Assembly (NCBI GenBank): GCA_947473475.1
Contig: CANJBZ010000002.1
Location: 143,309-207,308, forward strand
Direction of reading: 5' to 3'
Origin: Alphaproteobacteria bacterium
GTDB lineage: Bacteria; Pseudomonadota; Alphaproteobacteria; Micropepsales; Micropepsaceae
DNA length: 64,000 nucleotides
This document shows positions 56,625 to 64,000 of the stretch, in pieces; within the stretch, counting starts at the first letter, position 1; every line of letters starts with the position of its first letter. A program made the translations under genes and the position numbers. The notes under the pieces are model-generated. The model ran no database searches, was not told the DNA's origin, and was given only the letters and a program-made list of their open reading frames with translations.

Positions 56625-57304
56625 TTCCGTATCGTGTCCCGGAAAGTCCCGGAATGTCCCACGTTTTCTTTTGTTTATCGTGGCCCATCGGGTATCAACA
56701 GGTAACACCTGGGGGCGCTACCGGCGCTCTTACCCGTAGCAAAACCCACAGCATGATCGCCGGGGGCCAGCTAATCGAGGCAGTCTTCCACCCGGACCCC
56801 ATCGCCGAGCGGGTCCGCTGGGCCATTGCGGAAGGCGAAGTTCTCCAAGCCATAGGCCGTGGCAGGGGCGCTAACAGGACCGCCAGCAACCCGCTGGAAG
56901 TCTTGGTACTGGGTGCCTTGTCGGTCGGCCTTCCGTCTGAGGCGGTGCCTTGGGAGACGCTAAACCCTAATTGGTGCGATTTGGCGCTTTCAGAGACAGG
57001 GATTGCGCTACGAAGCCCGACCGATGCGGCGACGGCGGCACCCGAGCTTTGGCAGGACAAAGATTCAGCGCGGTCATATCAGCGCAAATCAGCCGAACAG
57101 GTGGCGATTCCCCTATTAGATATATCTATAGGGAAATCACCACTTGTTCGCTTCATTTATAAAAAAGCCGGTCCTAAGCAGCACAAAGCCGAAGGCTTTG
57201 CCGATCTGGAAATCGTTCCTGATCCGAAATCTTGGCTGGAGGCTCGGCTAGGGCCGTTGGCTCATTTCGAGGAATGGTGCATCCAGCGTCTTCGCGGCAT
57301 GTAA
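56625..57304 (+). pseudogene. C-terminal remnant of a plasmid/phage-type replication protein
   Basis: No start with homology and no N-terminal two-thirds. From about 56753 the frame reads GQLIEAVFHPDPIAERVRWA, EGEVLQAIGRGRGANRT, NPLEVLVLGALSVGLP, and near the end GFADLEIVPDPKSWLEARLGPLAH. This is the end of the large primase/helicase-like proteins of integrated plasmids and phages (HPDP...W-I-E-E-QAIGRGRG-NRT). It ends at 57304. Decanucleotide repeats lie at its left edge. Confidence 0.55.
56635..56661. repeat. Three 10-bp (T/A)GTCCCGGAA units
   Basis: TGTCCCGGAA, AGTCCCGGAA, TGTCCCA in phase, just after tldE at the edge of the replication-gene remnant. In size they resemble small iterons or a low-complexity coding end. 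Confidence 0.5.
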
Positions 57305-57404
57305 CCCCGCCAGCGACTCGCCCAGCGCCATCCGTCCGCTCGGCTAGGCAGGGATTCAGTCGAGGCGAATGGCCGTCAGCGGAGTCCGCGGAGTCTGTGG
57401 ACAC

Positions 57405-60329
57405 CTACCAGCGATAGGCGACGTTACCCGCTGCTTCGAGGATGGTCGTCCCAGAGCCGAGCTGACTGTCTAGGCGAACGCCGTAGGACAGGCCTGTCGC
57501 TTTGTGCGCCTGAAGGTTAAGGCCGAGGACTGCCGTGTCGTTGGCTGGCCTGATGCCGTTAAGCAGAAAGCTGGAGCCGCTAAGGGACTGGAACGAGACG
57601 GTGCTGACCGGGCTGTAGCCCAGCTGGTGAGACCAGCCGATGGTGCCTTGCGCTGTTAGGTTCGTGTCGTCGTCAAGCTGGAAGCTGCGCTCAAGGTGCG
57701 TACCAGCCTCGATGCGGCCGAAGGTGTTTTTCTGGGACAGATAAGAAACGGCAAAGCTGGACGTTCCAGACTGCACACCTTCAGCATAGGCCGGCGTGAC
57801 GATGTTCTGGAACGACCCAGCCAGATAGGGCGTCAGGCCGTACTGATCTTCGACGCTAAAGTGGTAGCCGCCTTCGACACGTCCACCGAACTCATGGGCA
57901 TTGACCTTACCCGACAGGACATCGGTACCCGATACCGTGATGTTGCGGGTGGTTGTGACATTCAGGATGCCGTAGCCCAGCGAAGCCGAGATGTAGCCAC
58001 GGTCCATAATCGTCTTATTGGCATAGATACCCAGCAAGATGTCCCGGCTTGTGCCGGTGCCATTGCCTGACGAGAAGGTCTGCTGGCCGTAAGCCAGACT
58101 GGCTCCCAAAATGGCGTCTAACTCGGCCACGTTCATCTGACCGCCCACTGCGAGACCGACATTGCTGCCTGACAGGCTAGCGGCACCAGTTGTGACGTTG
58201 GCTGCTATGCCAGTATGGCCGCCATAAACCGAACTCCAAGCACAGGAAGTAGATGCGTCTTGGTCGGACCCTGCAGTGCATTGGTCCGTCATGGTCTTGA
58301 GGAACGGTGCAAAGCTTTGCGTCACGGCAGTCGCAACATTGGCACCCACTTGGCCTTCAGCCTGCGTGATCGAGCCAGCAAGTGTAGCGCCCGTCTGACT
58401 ATAGAGCGCCAGCATGCCTGTGCTGGGTATACCGCCAGCAGTCACGGCGGCATCAATAGCCGTTGCCGTATTGGTCAGGTTTGTTGGCGAGCCAGCGGGC
58501 AGAAGTGGCGTCAGATATTTAGGTGCGATGTTCAAGTAGACGTAATTGCTCGTATAGCTGAGATTGTCGGTTAGGTAGACCGGCAAGCCAACATCGGTAA
58601 GCGACGTAAAGGTGCCTGTCACCAAGCCCGGCGGGTCAACAATCGTAAAGCGCTGGCCAACGTGATAATTACTCGCTGTAAAGATTGCCCTGACCGCGCC
58701 GTTTACATGGGCTGATCCCGATACATTCACTTGGCTGGCTGCAGTCGGTGTAACTGCCACAACGTAATTGGACCCTGCGGCCATGGTCAGGTTACCAGAG
58801 ACGTTCAGGGTGCCGGGCGCACCATTAACGCCGGGCGACAATGTTGAGCCGCTGGCAATCGTCGCGGTTCCAACAGTGCCAGTACCCTGCAGCGTACCGC
58901 TCGTAACGGCGACTGCACCAATCTCGCCGGTAACGACGAGCGTTCCGCCGGTAACAGTCGTGCCGCCGGTGTAGGTATTAACACCATTCATATAAGTGGT
59001 GCCGGAACCATTAAACGTCAAGGCGCCAGCGCCAGAAAAAACGCCAGATAAGATTGCAGAGCCACCAGTAGGTGAGGAGATAGTGCCACCAGTCGAGTTG
59101 ACCGTAAAGGTTTCGTTAGAGTGATCTCCATTGATAAGAGCGAGAGCGCCGCCATCAAAAACTGGGTTGAGTGAAGAGCCAACGGCTGAGAGCGTACCGC
59201 TAGAGCCAGATGTAATGTCTGTAGAGAGGCTAGTTGTACAGGGATTAGAACCAAAACAAAGATCCCAAATAGCGCTAGATCCAGACGCTAAGCTTAGCGC
59301 CCAGGATGAGCCGCCAAATACACCAGAGGTAGTACCTAGATTTGGGGCGTCGACACCACGCAATACACTAGCGTATAAAAATCCACTTCTAACAACTGAG
59401 CCAGAATAAATTGAGAACCCCATCGCTCCAGTCATGGACTGGACCGAGAGCTGGCCATACGATGTTGGGCTGTTAATAATAATTGAGTAGTTCGTTGGAT
59501 TATTGATGATCGTGAGCGGATTTTGTCGCGCTGCTCCCTGAGCATTTGCTAAATTTACAACCGTGTTACCAATTGCCATTCCGCCATTAGCGCCGCTAAT
59601 AGTTCCATAATTAACTAAATTAGCAATAGCGCCACCACCATAAATAGCATTGGCAGGCACCCAGTGCGCTGAATAGATGGCCCCATAGTTTATAAGCTCT
59701 GTAATAGTTCCTGAATTCACAATTCCAACAACACCCTTCATCGTTGCGCCAGAGGCATTTAATAAACTGGAAACAGTTGTTCCGCCGTCAATTGAGATAG
59801 CCGTATAATCCTGCAGCTTCGTCCCAATAGTTCCATTGTTGGTAATACTTGATCCACTAGCACCTGAATGGATAAAAATAAGATGGTTAGACCCATCTAT
59901 CGAACCATTATTGATAATTGATGCTGCCGAGTTGAGGTTAATACCTGTAGCAGTATTGTGACTTGAATTAATACGTCCGATATTACCGTTATTAGTAATA
60001 GTTGCTGATGAGCTTAGGCTATTAAAGTTAATTCCATATCCGCCCCAGTAAGGTAAAACAGAGCCATTATTAGTTAGGTTGGAAACACTCACTCCATTTA
60101 CAGATATTGAATCAACACCAGTAGTTGAAATGCTGACGCCACTGTTAACGGTAATGTCTCCACCCGTGGCTACAACTGCAGAGGATGTATCGGAAGATAC
60201 GACTTGTTGTGCCATCACTAATGAGAAGGTGCTTTGACCAAAATACATCAAAGTGAGAAATCCGGAGGTCGCCCAAATTTTATTCTTTACGAAAAAACTA
60301 AAAGGCAAATTAATTAACTGAGTATTCAT
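57405..60329 (-). CDS. Autotransporter (type Va secretion)
   Basis: About 974 residues. A long signal region (LPFSFFVKNKIWATSGFLTLMYF) precedes a Gly/Ser/Asn/Thr-rich passenger with many ITNNG-type beta-helix turns. A PATR-like segment follows (FSGAGALTFNGSGTTY, NTYTGGTTVTGGTLVVTG, about 445-490). A C-terminal beta-barrel (about 700-974) ends in VAYRW with the aromatic last residue of outer-membrane barrels. The 5-prime half is clearly richer in A+T than its neighbours, a sign of transfer. ATG 60329 is used; a GTG at 60359 is also possible. Passenger function is unknown. Confidence 0.88.
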   Translation of the reverse strand: MNTQLINLPFSFFVKNKIWATSGFLTLMYFGQSTFSLVMAQQVVSSDTSSAVVATGGDITVNSGVSISTTGVDSISVNGVSVSNLTNNGSVLPYWGGYGINFNSLSSSATITNNGNIGRINSSHNTATGINLNSAASIINNGSIDGSNHLIFIHSGASGSSITNNGTIGTKLQDYTAISIDGGTTVSSLLNASGATMKGVVGIVNSGTITELINYGAIYSAHWVPANAIYGGGAIANLVNYGTISGANGGMAIGNTVVNLANAQGAARQNPLTIINNPTNYSIIINSPTSYGQLSVQSMTGAMGFSIYSGSVVRSGFLYASVLRGVDAPNLGTTSGVFGGSSWALSLASGSSAIWDLCFGSNPCTTSLSTDITSGSSGTLSAVGSSLNPVFDGGALALINGDHSNETFTVNSTGGTISSPTGGSAILSGVFSGAGALTFNGSGTTYMNGVNTYTGGTTVTGGTLVVTGEIGAVAVTSGTLQGTGTVGTATIASGSTLSPGVNGAPGTLNVSGNLTMAAGSNYVVAVTPTAASQVNVSGSAHVNGAVRAIFTASNYHVGQRFTIVDPPGLVTGTFTSLTDVGLPVYLTDNLSYTSNYVYLNIAPKYLTPLLPAGSPTNLTNTATAIDAAVTAGGIPSTGMLALYSQTGATLAGSITQAEGQVGANVATAVTQSFAPFLKTMTDQCTAGSDQDASTSCAWSSVYGGHTGIAANVTTGAASLSGSNVGLAVGGQMNVAELDAILGASLAYGQQTFSSGNGTGTSRDILLGIYANKTIMDRGYISASLGYGILNVTTTRNITVSGTDVLSGKVNAHEFGGRVEGGYHFSVEDQYGLTPYLAGSFQNIVTPAYAEGVQSGTSSFAVSYLSQKNTFGRIEAGTHLERSFQLDDDTNLTAQGTIGWSHQLGYSPVSTVSFQSLSGSSFLLNGIRPANDTAVLGLNLQAHKATGLSYGVRLDSQLGSGTTILEAAGNVAYRW

Positions 60330-60371
60330 TGGGTGAAGATCTTCCCCTTTTGATAACACGACCAGCTAGAG

Positions 60372-60458
60372 TCAGTATTTGTTAGCCCGTCGCATAAATA
60401 TTTCCTTAGCTTCGGGATCGGTCTGCATTTTTTTGAGCAAATACTTGACCACTCCCAT
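60372..60458 (-). CDS. Possible 28-aa leader peptide before the autotransporter
   Basis: ATG at 60458, TGA at 60372. The peptide MGVVKYLLKKMQTDP... is Lys-rich and ends EIFMRRANKY. A weak promoter (TTGATT-N16-TATAGG, 60492-60465) stands upstream on the same strand. It could be a leader peptide, a small membrane-active peptide or noise. Confidence 0.25.
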   Translation of the reverse strand: MGVVKYLLKKMQTDPEAKEIFMRRANKY

Positions 60459-60591
60459 GAGAGGCCTATAAACTTTCACAAGAAAAAATCAAGGGGCGCA
60501 TGAGCAGGGGGATCGCATTTGAAAAAGTTATTGCAATTGAGGTGGTAGACGGATTCTACGGGAAGGCACCGATTTGGATGGGAGCGGTGCG

Positions 60592-60867
60592 ATGGAAGAC
60601 GATGAGAGTTTTTTCGAGGATTTAGAAGACCCGCGTACTGGCAATGCGAAGCTGCATTCGCTGGACGAAGTTTTGGTGATTGCGCTGTGCACGGTCATTT
60701 GTGGCGGCGAGACCTGCGCGGACATGGCGCTGTTCGGCCGGTCGAAGGAAGGTTTCCTGCGGCAATTTCTGCGCCTGGAACACGGCATTCCGAGCCACGA
60801 CACGTTCAGCCGCTTGTTCCGGCTTCTGGACCCCGCGCGGTTCCAAGAGCTGGCTCGGTTTGTTTGA
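60592..60867 (+). pseudogene. ISAs1-family transposase, N-terminal fragment
   Basis: Codes for EDLEDPRTGNAKLHSLDEVL, VIALCTVICGGETCADMALFG, RSKEGFLRQFLRLEHGIPSHDTFSR and LFRLLDPARFQ, the DDE_Tnp_1-associated start of ISAs1/H-repeat transposases. After about 86 codons it runs into the end of an IS3-like element (from 60851), whose bases give the last few residues and the stop. The DDE part is missing, so it cannot transpose. Confidence 0.88.
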
Positions 60868-60975
60868 ACAGTTTTCCCGTTTCGATAAGTGGAGCCCCTG
60901 CCCAGTTTATGCCGCCACGGGAAGAGACAGCGTGTTGAAGCAGGCCTGATCCGGCGTCTGCCTGTCAAGGCTGGA
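60851..60975 (-). mobile_element. End fragment of an IS3-like element, copy 1
   Basis: Matches 63857-63981 at 121 of 125 bases in the same orientation. On the minus strand it codes for the last residues of an IS3-type transposase, SSLDRQTPDQACFNTLSLPV then AA and stop (60907), plus the terminal inverted repeat ending at TGGCTCGG (60851). Everything 5-prime of this in the element is lost. It cuts the ISAs1 gene on one side and borders the DUF5681 gene on the other. Confidence 0.85.
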
Positions 60976-60979
60976 TGGC

Positions 60980-61261
60980 TCACGCGCGCCAGGAAACGAT
61001 CACCTCGAGCGGCTCGGGATCGCCTTCGCTGGCAAGCGACAATCCCGGTCGGCCGAAACCCCGCGTGATTATTGCCTCACAGGCTGCAACCCGACTCGAC
61101 GCCGGTGCCGTCGCATCCAAGGCGATGGATTTCAGCACTGCCAGCGCATCGGCGCTGTGACTGCGTGCCAGATCGCGAATTTCGATTAGCTCTTTCGAGC
61201 GGCCCGAGGGATTTCCCGAAACGCCGGGCTTGAAGCCGCCGAGGCCAGCAGGGTTTGCCAT
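60980..61261 (-). CDS. DUF5681 domain-containing protein
   Basis: 93 residues. GFKPGVSGNPSGRSKELIEIRDLARSHSADAL (about 7-38) is the DUF5681 signature found in small phage- and island-encoded proteins, some near terminase genes. The end GRPGLSLASEGDPEPLEVIVSWRA is shared by similar proteins. Start at ATG 61261; an ATG at 61282 adds seven residues. Its 3-prime end abuts the IS3-like fragment. Confidence 0.8.
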   Translation of the reverse strand: MANPAGLGGFKPGVSGNPSGRSKELIEIRDLARSHSADALAVLKSIALDATAPASSRVAACEAIITRGFGRPGLSLASEGDPEPLEVIVSWRA

Positions 61262-61671
61262 CTTCAGATATCCTGATCGCAAGTTCGCCTAAGTTATTAC
61301 ACCATTATTAGTGTAATATCTAGCCAGCATGGTCGAGCCTAAAAATCGGGCCCAGTTACATGGCGAGTCTATGTTGATGCGGACCCCACCCCGTCGAAGA
61401 AGACCCCCCGGCGGGGGGCGACGAACCAACGTTCCCAGCGGAGTTCTATTTGTGGGATGATTTGTGGGATGAATCGAGTTGTTAGATTAATATCTATAAA
61501 TATCAATTACTTATAGATTTGTATGGCGGAGGAAGAGAGACGGCGGTCTAACCGTCTCCGCGTAGCCTAGCGCAGTCCAGCGTCAGGTCGCGAAACGATT
61601 CGCCCCCAAGCTGCCGTTCCAGTCTACGCCTACTTGGCGCGCGGACCCATCCGGTCCGGATTGCGCCGGGA
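61262..61671. other. Intergenic region with palindromes and a tandem repeat, 410 bp
   Basis: Contains ATTACAC/GTGTAAT (61296-61317), a CCCCCCGGCGGGGGG run at about 61405, two tandem ATTTGTGGGATG units (about 61448-61471), ATCTATAA/TTATAGAT (61492-61518) and GAGACGG/CCGTCTC (61537-61558). No coding capacity seen. It looks like the edge of an integrated element, but no att core can be shown. Confidence 0.5.
61296..61317. promoter_or_regulatory. Palindrome upstream of the DUF5681 gene
   Basis: ATTACAC-N8-GTGTAAT, 34 bases or more before the start of the DUF5681 gene. A plausible operator or promoter site in an A+T-rich patch. Confidence 0.3.
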
Positions 61672-62847
61672 TCAGCGCGGTAACTCGAGTTCCGTCCCCA
61701 CACGCAGCCGGTCGAGATAGGCCTGGTAGGCGAAGCTCCTGTCGCGCTTCTTGCCGGTCGTCTCGACAAGAATGCCCGCCTCCACGAGCGTTTCGATGGC
61801 GCGAGTCGCGGTCGGTTTGCTCGCCCCGATCAGCTTCACGGCCGATGCTACTGTGAGGACTGGGTGACGAGGCAAAAGCTCAAACAGGCGAACGGCAGAA
61901 ACGGACGCCGTTTCACTGGCCAACACACTGGCCCGATTTGTGCCCACAAGCGTGAACAGTTCCCGCGCCGACGCAACCGCCTCATCGGCGATTGTTGCTA
62001 CGCCCTCGAGAAAGAACTCGATCCATCCCTCCCAGTCGCCTTCGAGGCGCACGAGGTTTAGACGACGATAATATTCATCGCGATTCCTCTTGAAATAAAG
62101 GCTCAGATACAAAAGGGGCGCCTTGAGCAGCCCCCAGTGCTCCAGAAGCAAGGCGATGAGCAGGCGCCCGATACGCCCATTGCCGTCAAGGTAAGGATGA
62201 ATGGTTTCAAACTGGACGTGCAGCAGCCCCGCGCGGACCAGGTTCGGAAGCCCATTGCCGGCGTGAATATATTTCTCGAATTCACCGAGCAGGTCGCCAA
62301 GCATATGTGGCGGTGGCGGGACATAGACGGCGTTGCCTGGGCGGCTGCCGCCGATCCAGTTCTGACTTCTGCGCACCTCGCCCGGCTGCTTGTCCGCACC
62401 GCGTACGCCCTGCATCAGACGTTTGTGGGCCTCGTTCAAGAGGCGTATGGAAAGAGGCAAGCCCCGTTTCGCGGAGAGCTGGGCACGCGCGAAGTTGAGG
62501 GCATCGAGATAATTGCAGACCTCCTCGATCTCGGCATTGGTGGCGGGTTGGTCTTCGGCCTCGAACGCCAGAAGGTCGACGAGGGTCGCCTGCGTTCCTT
62601 CGATTTGCGAGGAGATCACGGCTTCCTTGCGCACGAAGGCGTAGATGAACCAGTCGAGTGACGGCACCATTTCGCCAGCAAGATCGAGTCGGGCGAGCGC
62701 CTTTTCGGTTTGCTGCAGGCGAGTGGCAAGGTCGCCTTCGATGACGAGTGGCGGTTTCTTCGGCGGCAGATCTATCGGGATGAAGGCGGCGATCTTTTCC
62801 CCGCCAATGACGATCCGTTCGTAACGGCCTGTGCTGCGTTTGGTCAT
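61672..62847 (-). CDS. Fic family protein with N-terminal inhibitory motif
   Basis: 391 residues. An N-terminal Fic_N domain with SSQIEGTQ (about 78-85) gives the S-x3-E-G inhibitory motif. The core motif is HPYLDGNGRIGR (about 215). After it a C-terminal winged-HTH-like part (about 300-380, VASAVKLIGASKPTATRAIETLVEAG) is seen. This is the large class II Fic family that AMPylates proteins and is self-inhibited through the Glu. The Phe of HPFx is Tyr, a tolerated change. Start at ATG 62847. It lies in the accessory region. Confidence 0.92.
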   Translation of the reverse strand: MTKRSTGRYERIVIGGEKIAAFIPIDLPPKKPPLVIEGDLATRLQQTEKALARLDLAGEMVPSLDWFIYAFVRKEAVISSQIEGTQATLVDLLAFEAEDQPATNAEIEEVCNYLDALNFARAQLSAKRGLPLSIRLLNEAHKRLMQGVRGADKQPGEVRRSQNWIGGSRPGNAVYVPPPPHMLGDLLGEFEKYIHAGNGLPNLVRAGLLHVQFETIHPYLDGNGRIGRLLIALLLEHWGLLKAPLLYLSLYFKRNRDEYYRRLNLVRLEGDWEGWIEFFLEGVATIADEAVASARELFTLVGTNRASVLASETASVSAVRLFELLPRHPVLTVASAVKLIGASKPTATRAIETLVEAGILVETTGKKRDRSFAYQAYLDRLRVGTELELPR

Positions 62848-63075
62848 CGGCTGAATGTGCGCCAGAAACGTCTCGGTCCCGAGGCCGGCATGGGAACGTG
62901 GACGTCCCCACAAGGACTCGGTAAGAACGGACTCTTTACTTAGCCAAGCCGTTAGTCAAGGAACCGTTCTTAGCACGGAGGGGGAGATCCAGGCCCTGAG
63001 GGCGATCCTAGGCCCAACGGGGAGTTGCCCGAGACCTTCCCTACCCGCGATTTCAGGCCTCAAGAGAGTGAGACT

Positions 63076-63298
63076 ATGCAGGTCATTCATTTTCATCAGG
63101 TTGAATTGGCGCGCCGCTGGAAGATGTCCCATCGAACACTTGAGGGTTGGCGGTGGGGCGGGTCAAGGTCCCAAATATCTCAAACTCGGCGGCAGAGTTG
63201 TCTATTGCCTTGAAGATATTGAAGCCTTCGAGGCAGCTAGTTTGCGAGATCCCGCGACACGGTCCCCTAAGAGAGGGTTTCAGCGTAGTCGAGCGTAG
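63076..63298 (+). pseudogene. Excisionase/AlpA-like HTH gene, frameshifted
   Basis: From ATG 63076 the frame reads QVIHFHQVELARRWKMSHRT then LEGWRWGG. After about 63160 the protein continues in another frame as GQGPKYLKLGGRVVYCLED and IEAFEAASLR to a stop at 63296. Deleting one G of the GGG there restores the usual L-WR-x-G-GP-x-YLKLGG-RVVY-x-ED HTH protein of mobile islands. In-frame residues before the ATG (ELPETFPTRDFRPQESE) look like part of the same gene, so the N-terminus may also be broken. Confidence 0.65.
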
Positions 63299-63428
63299 CC
63301 GCGTAGCGGCGGGTTACCCTTTAATGGTGTCCACAACATAGGATCCGACAATTCCTCCCAAAATCTCAAGGCAGTTGATCAGGGCGATACCGCCCGCCGC
63401 ACCCGTCCAAAGAGAGTACGGCAATAGC

Positions 63429-63856
63429 TTAAGGTAGGACCTCCAGGAAACCGATGCGTCCGGAAATATTCCCACTGAAAAAGATGCGGTTTGGATTTGT
63501 TGGATCGATATCGATTCGACGGGCGTCGAACTCTGGATAAGGCAATGGAAACTCCACCCACTCTGAGGTTTTGGGATCAAACCGTGCAATCTTGTCGATC
63601 TGTTGCTCGCTCACCCAGATAAAATGATTTTTCTTGTCCGCAACGACGGAATATGTGCCAGCAAGCTTCGTCGGCGGCGTGAAGATGGTCATCTCTTTGG
63701 TTTTGTAGTCGACCTTCATCAATGCGCCTGCATTCCAAAGCCCGACCCACAGATTGCCGTCCCAATCTGAATTCATGCGACGTGGGAGAGGATGGCCGGC
63801 GTAAGGCACCTTATATTCGGTTATCTTTCCTGTTTTGGGATCAAGCGAAGCAGAGC
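63429..63856 (-). pseudogene. Streptogramin-lyase (Vgb)-like beta-propeller, C-terminal fragment
   Basis: About 140 codons of NHL/Vgb-like repeats: DPKTGKITEYKVPYAGHPLP, SDWDGNLWVGLWNAGALMKVD, FIWVSEQQIDKIARFDPKT, and a final RIFFSGNISGRIGFLEVLP. The 5-prime part is cut by the IS3-like element end at 63857. A true lyase needs the whole propeller with its catalytic His and Glu, so this fragment is inactive. Original substrate unknown. Confidence 0.7.
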
Positions 63857-64000
63857 TGGCTCGGTTTGTTTGAACAGTTTTCCCGTTTCGATAAGTGGAG
63901 CCCCTGCCCAGTTTATGCCGCCACGGGAAGAGACAGCGTGTTGAAGTAGGCGTGATCCGGCGTCTGCCGTTCAAGGCTGGAATGTCGTCTTCTGTGGTTA
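63857..64000 (-). mobile_element. IS3-like element, copy 2 (3-prime end; continues past the window)
   Basis: The transposase end is coded on the minus strand from base 64000: NHRRRHSSLERQTPDHAYF, then NTLSLPVAA and stop at 63913. RRRHSSL-x-R-TP-x-AY is the orfB (rve integrase) end of IS3-family elements. The terminal repeat ends at TGGCTCGG (63857). It inserted in the Vgb-like gene. It may be intact beyond the window. Confidence 0.85.

Noticed and set aside
61520..61560. tRNA 3-prime end as attachment site
   Set aside because: TGGCGGAGGAAGAGAGAC resembles a tRNA-Ser end but no T-arm or rest of a tRNA is found.
63314..63428. Minus-strand membrane-like peptide end after the Vgb fragment
   Set aside because: About 40 hydrophobic residues without a start or family; the frame overlaps the Vgb remnant and may be chance.

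Overview
The window reads as an alphaproteobacterial chromosome segment. The evidence is a ctaC-ctaD-ctaB-(coxF-like)-ctaG-ctaE-surf1 oxidase cluster, an NDUFA12-family complex I accessory protein, a B12-dependent ribonucleotide reductase, a plant-type glutamate-cysteine ligase, an ETFB lysine methyltransferase homologue, a type II (HSK2) homoserine kinase and CTAG/REP-like palindromes typical of that class. Order and genus cannot be fixed from sequence alone. Most of the first 56 kb is housekeeping DNA with tightly packed, often ATGA-overlapping genes. The last 7-8 kb is a plastic, partly decayed accessory region.

Left part (1-16 kb): a partial aminotransferase and a fused ThiS-ThiG run leftward. 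aroQ-accB-accC, a CBM9-like/DUF5916 outer-membrane protein, a DoxX protein and aat run rightward. A Crp/Fnr regulator and the DUF2155-mlaD-NDUFA12 group run leftward. nrdJ, an HNH-like protein lacking the usual His, and a TauE/SafE exporter run rightward. Downstream of the exporter sit a candidate structured RNA with a strong terminator and an array of GTTGCGT heptamers.

Middle (16-42 kb): the glycine cleavage operon gcvT-gcvH-gcvPA-gcvPB is preceded by a clear tandem glycine riboswitch and a good promoter, and ends in a bidirectional terminator. Next come an unknown membrane-anchored protein with an apparent homopolymer frameshift, argS plus a lipoprotein, and ispH-thrB-rnhA. After these are a ceramidase-like membrane protein, a peroxiredoxin, YqgE, and a long leftward block: cytochrome oxidase genes, SURF1, thrC, M16 peptidase, GNAT and a GGDEF(degenerate)-EAL protein.

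Right-middle (42-57 kb): tldD and tldE bracket a region holding a ppc 3-prime remnant, a CcdAB module with a perfect 27-bp operator palindrome over its start, gshA, rsmE, ubiA, a methyltransferase, an nhaA 3-prime remnant and two tandem amino-acid permeases. A 507-bp cassette of a GxxExxY (PDDEXK-like) gene framed by 52-bp inverted repeats follows, then ubiD and a DUF7662-like/PIN pair. The cassette is the most unusual self-contained unit in the window.

Right end (56.6-64 kb): a remnant of a plasmid/phage-type replication protein, an A+T-richer autotransporter, a truncated ISAs1 transposase, two direct copies of the terminal part of an IS3-like element, a DUF5681 gene, a Fic protein, a frameshifted excisionase-like HTH gene and a truncated streptogramin-lyase-like gene. 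No tRNA, rRNA or CRISPR array was seen.
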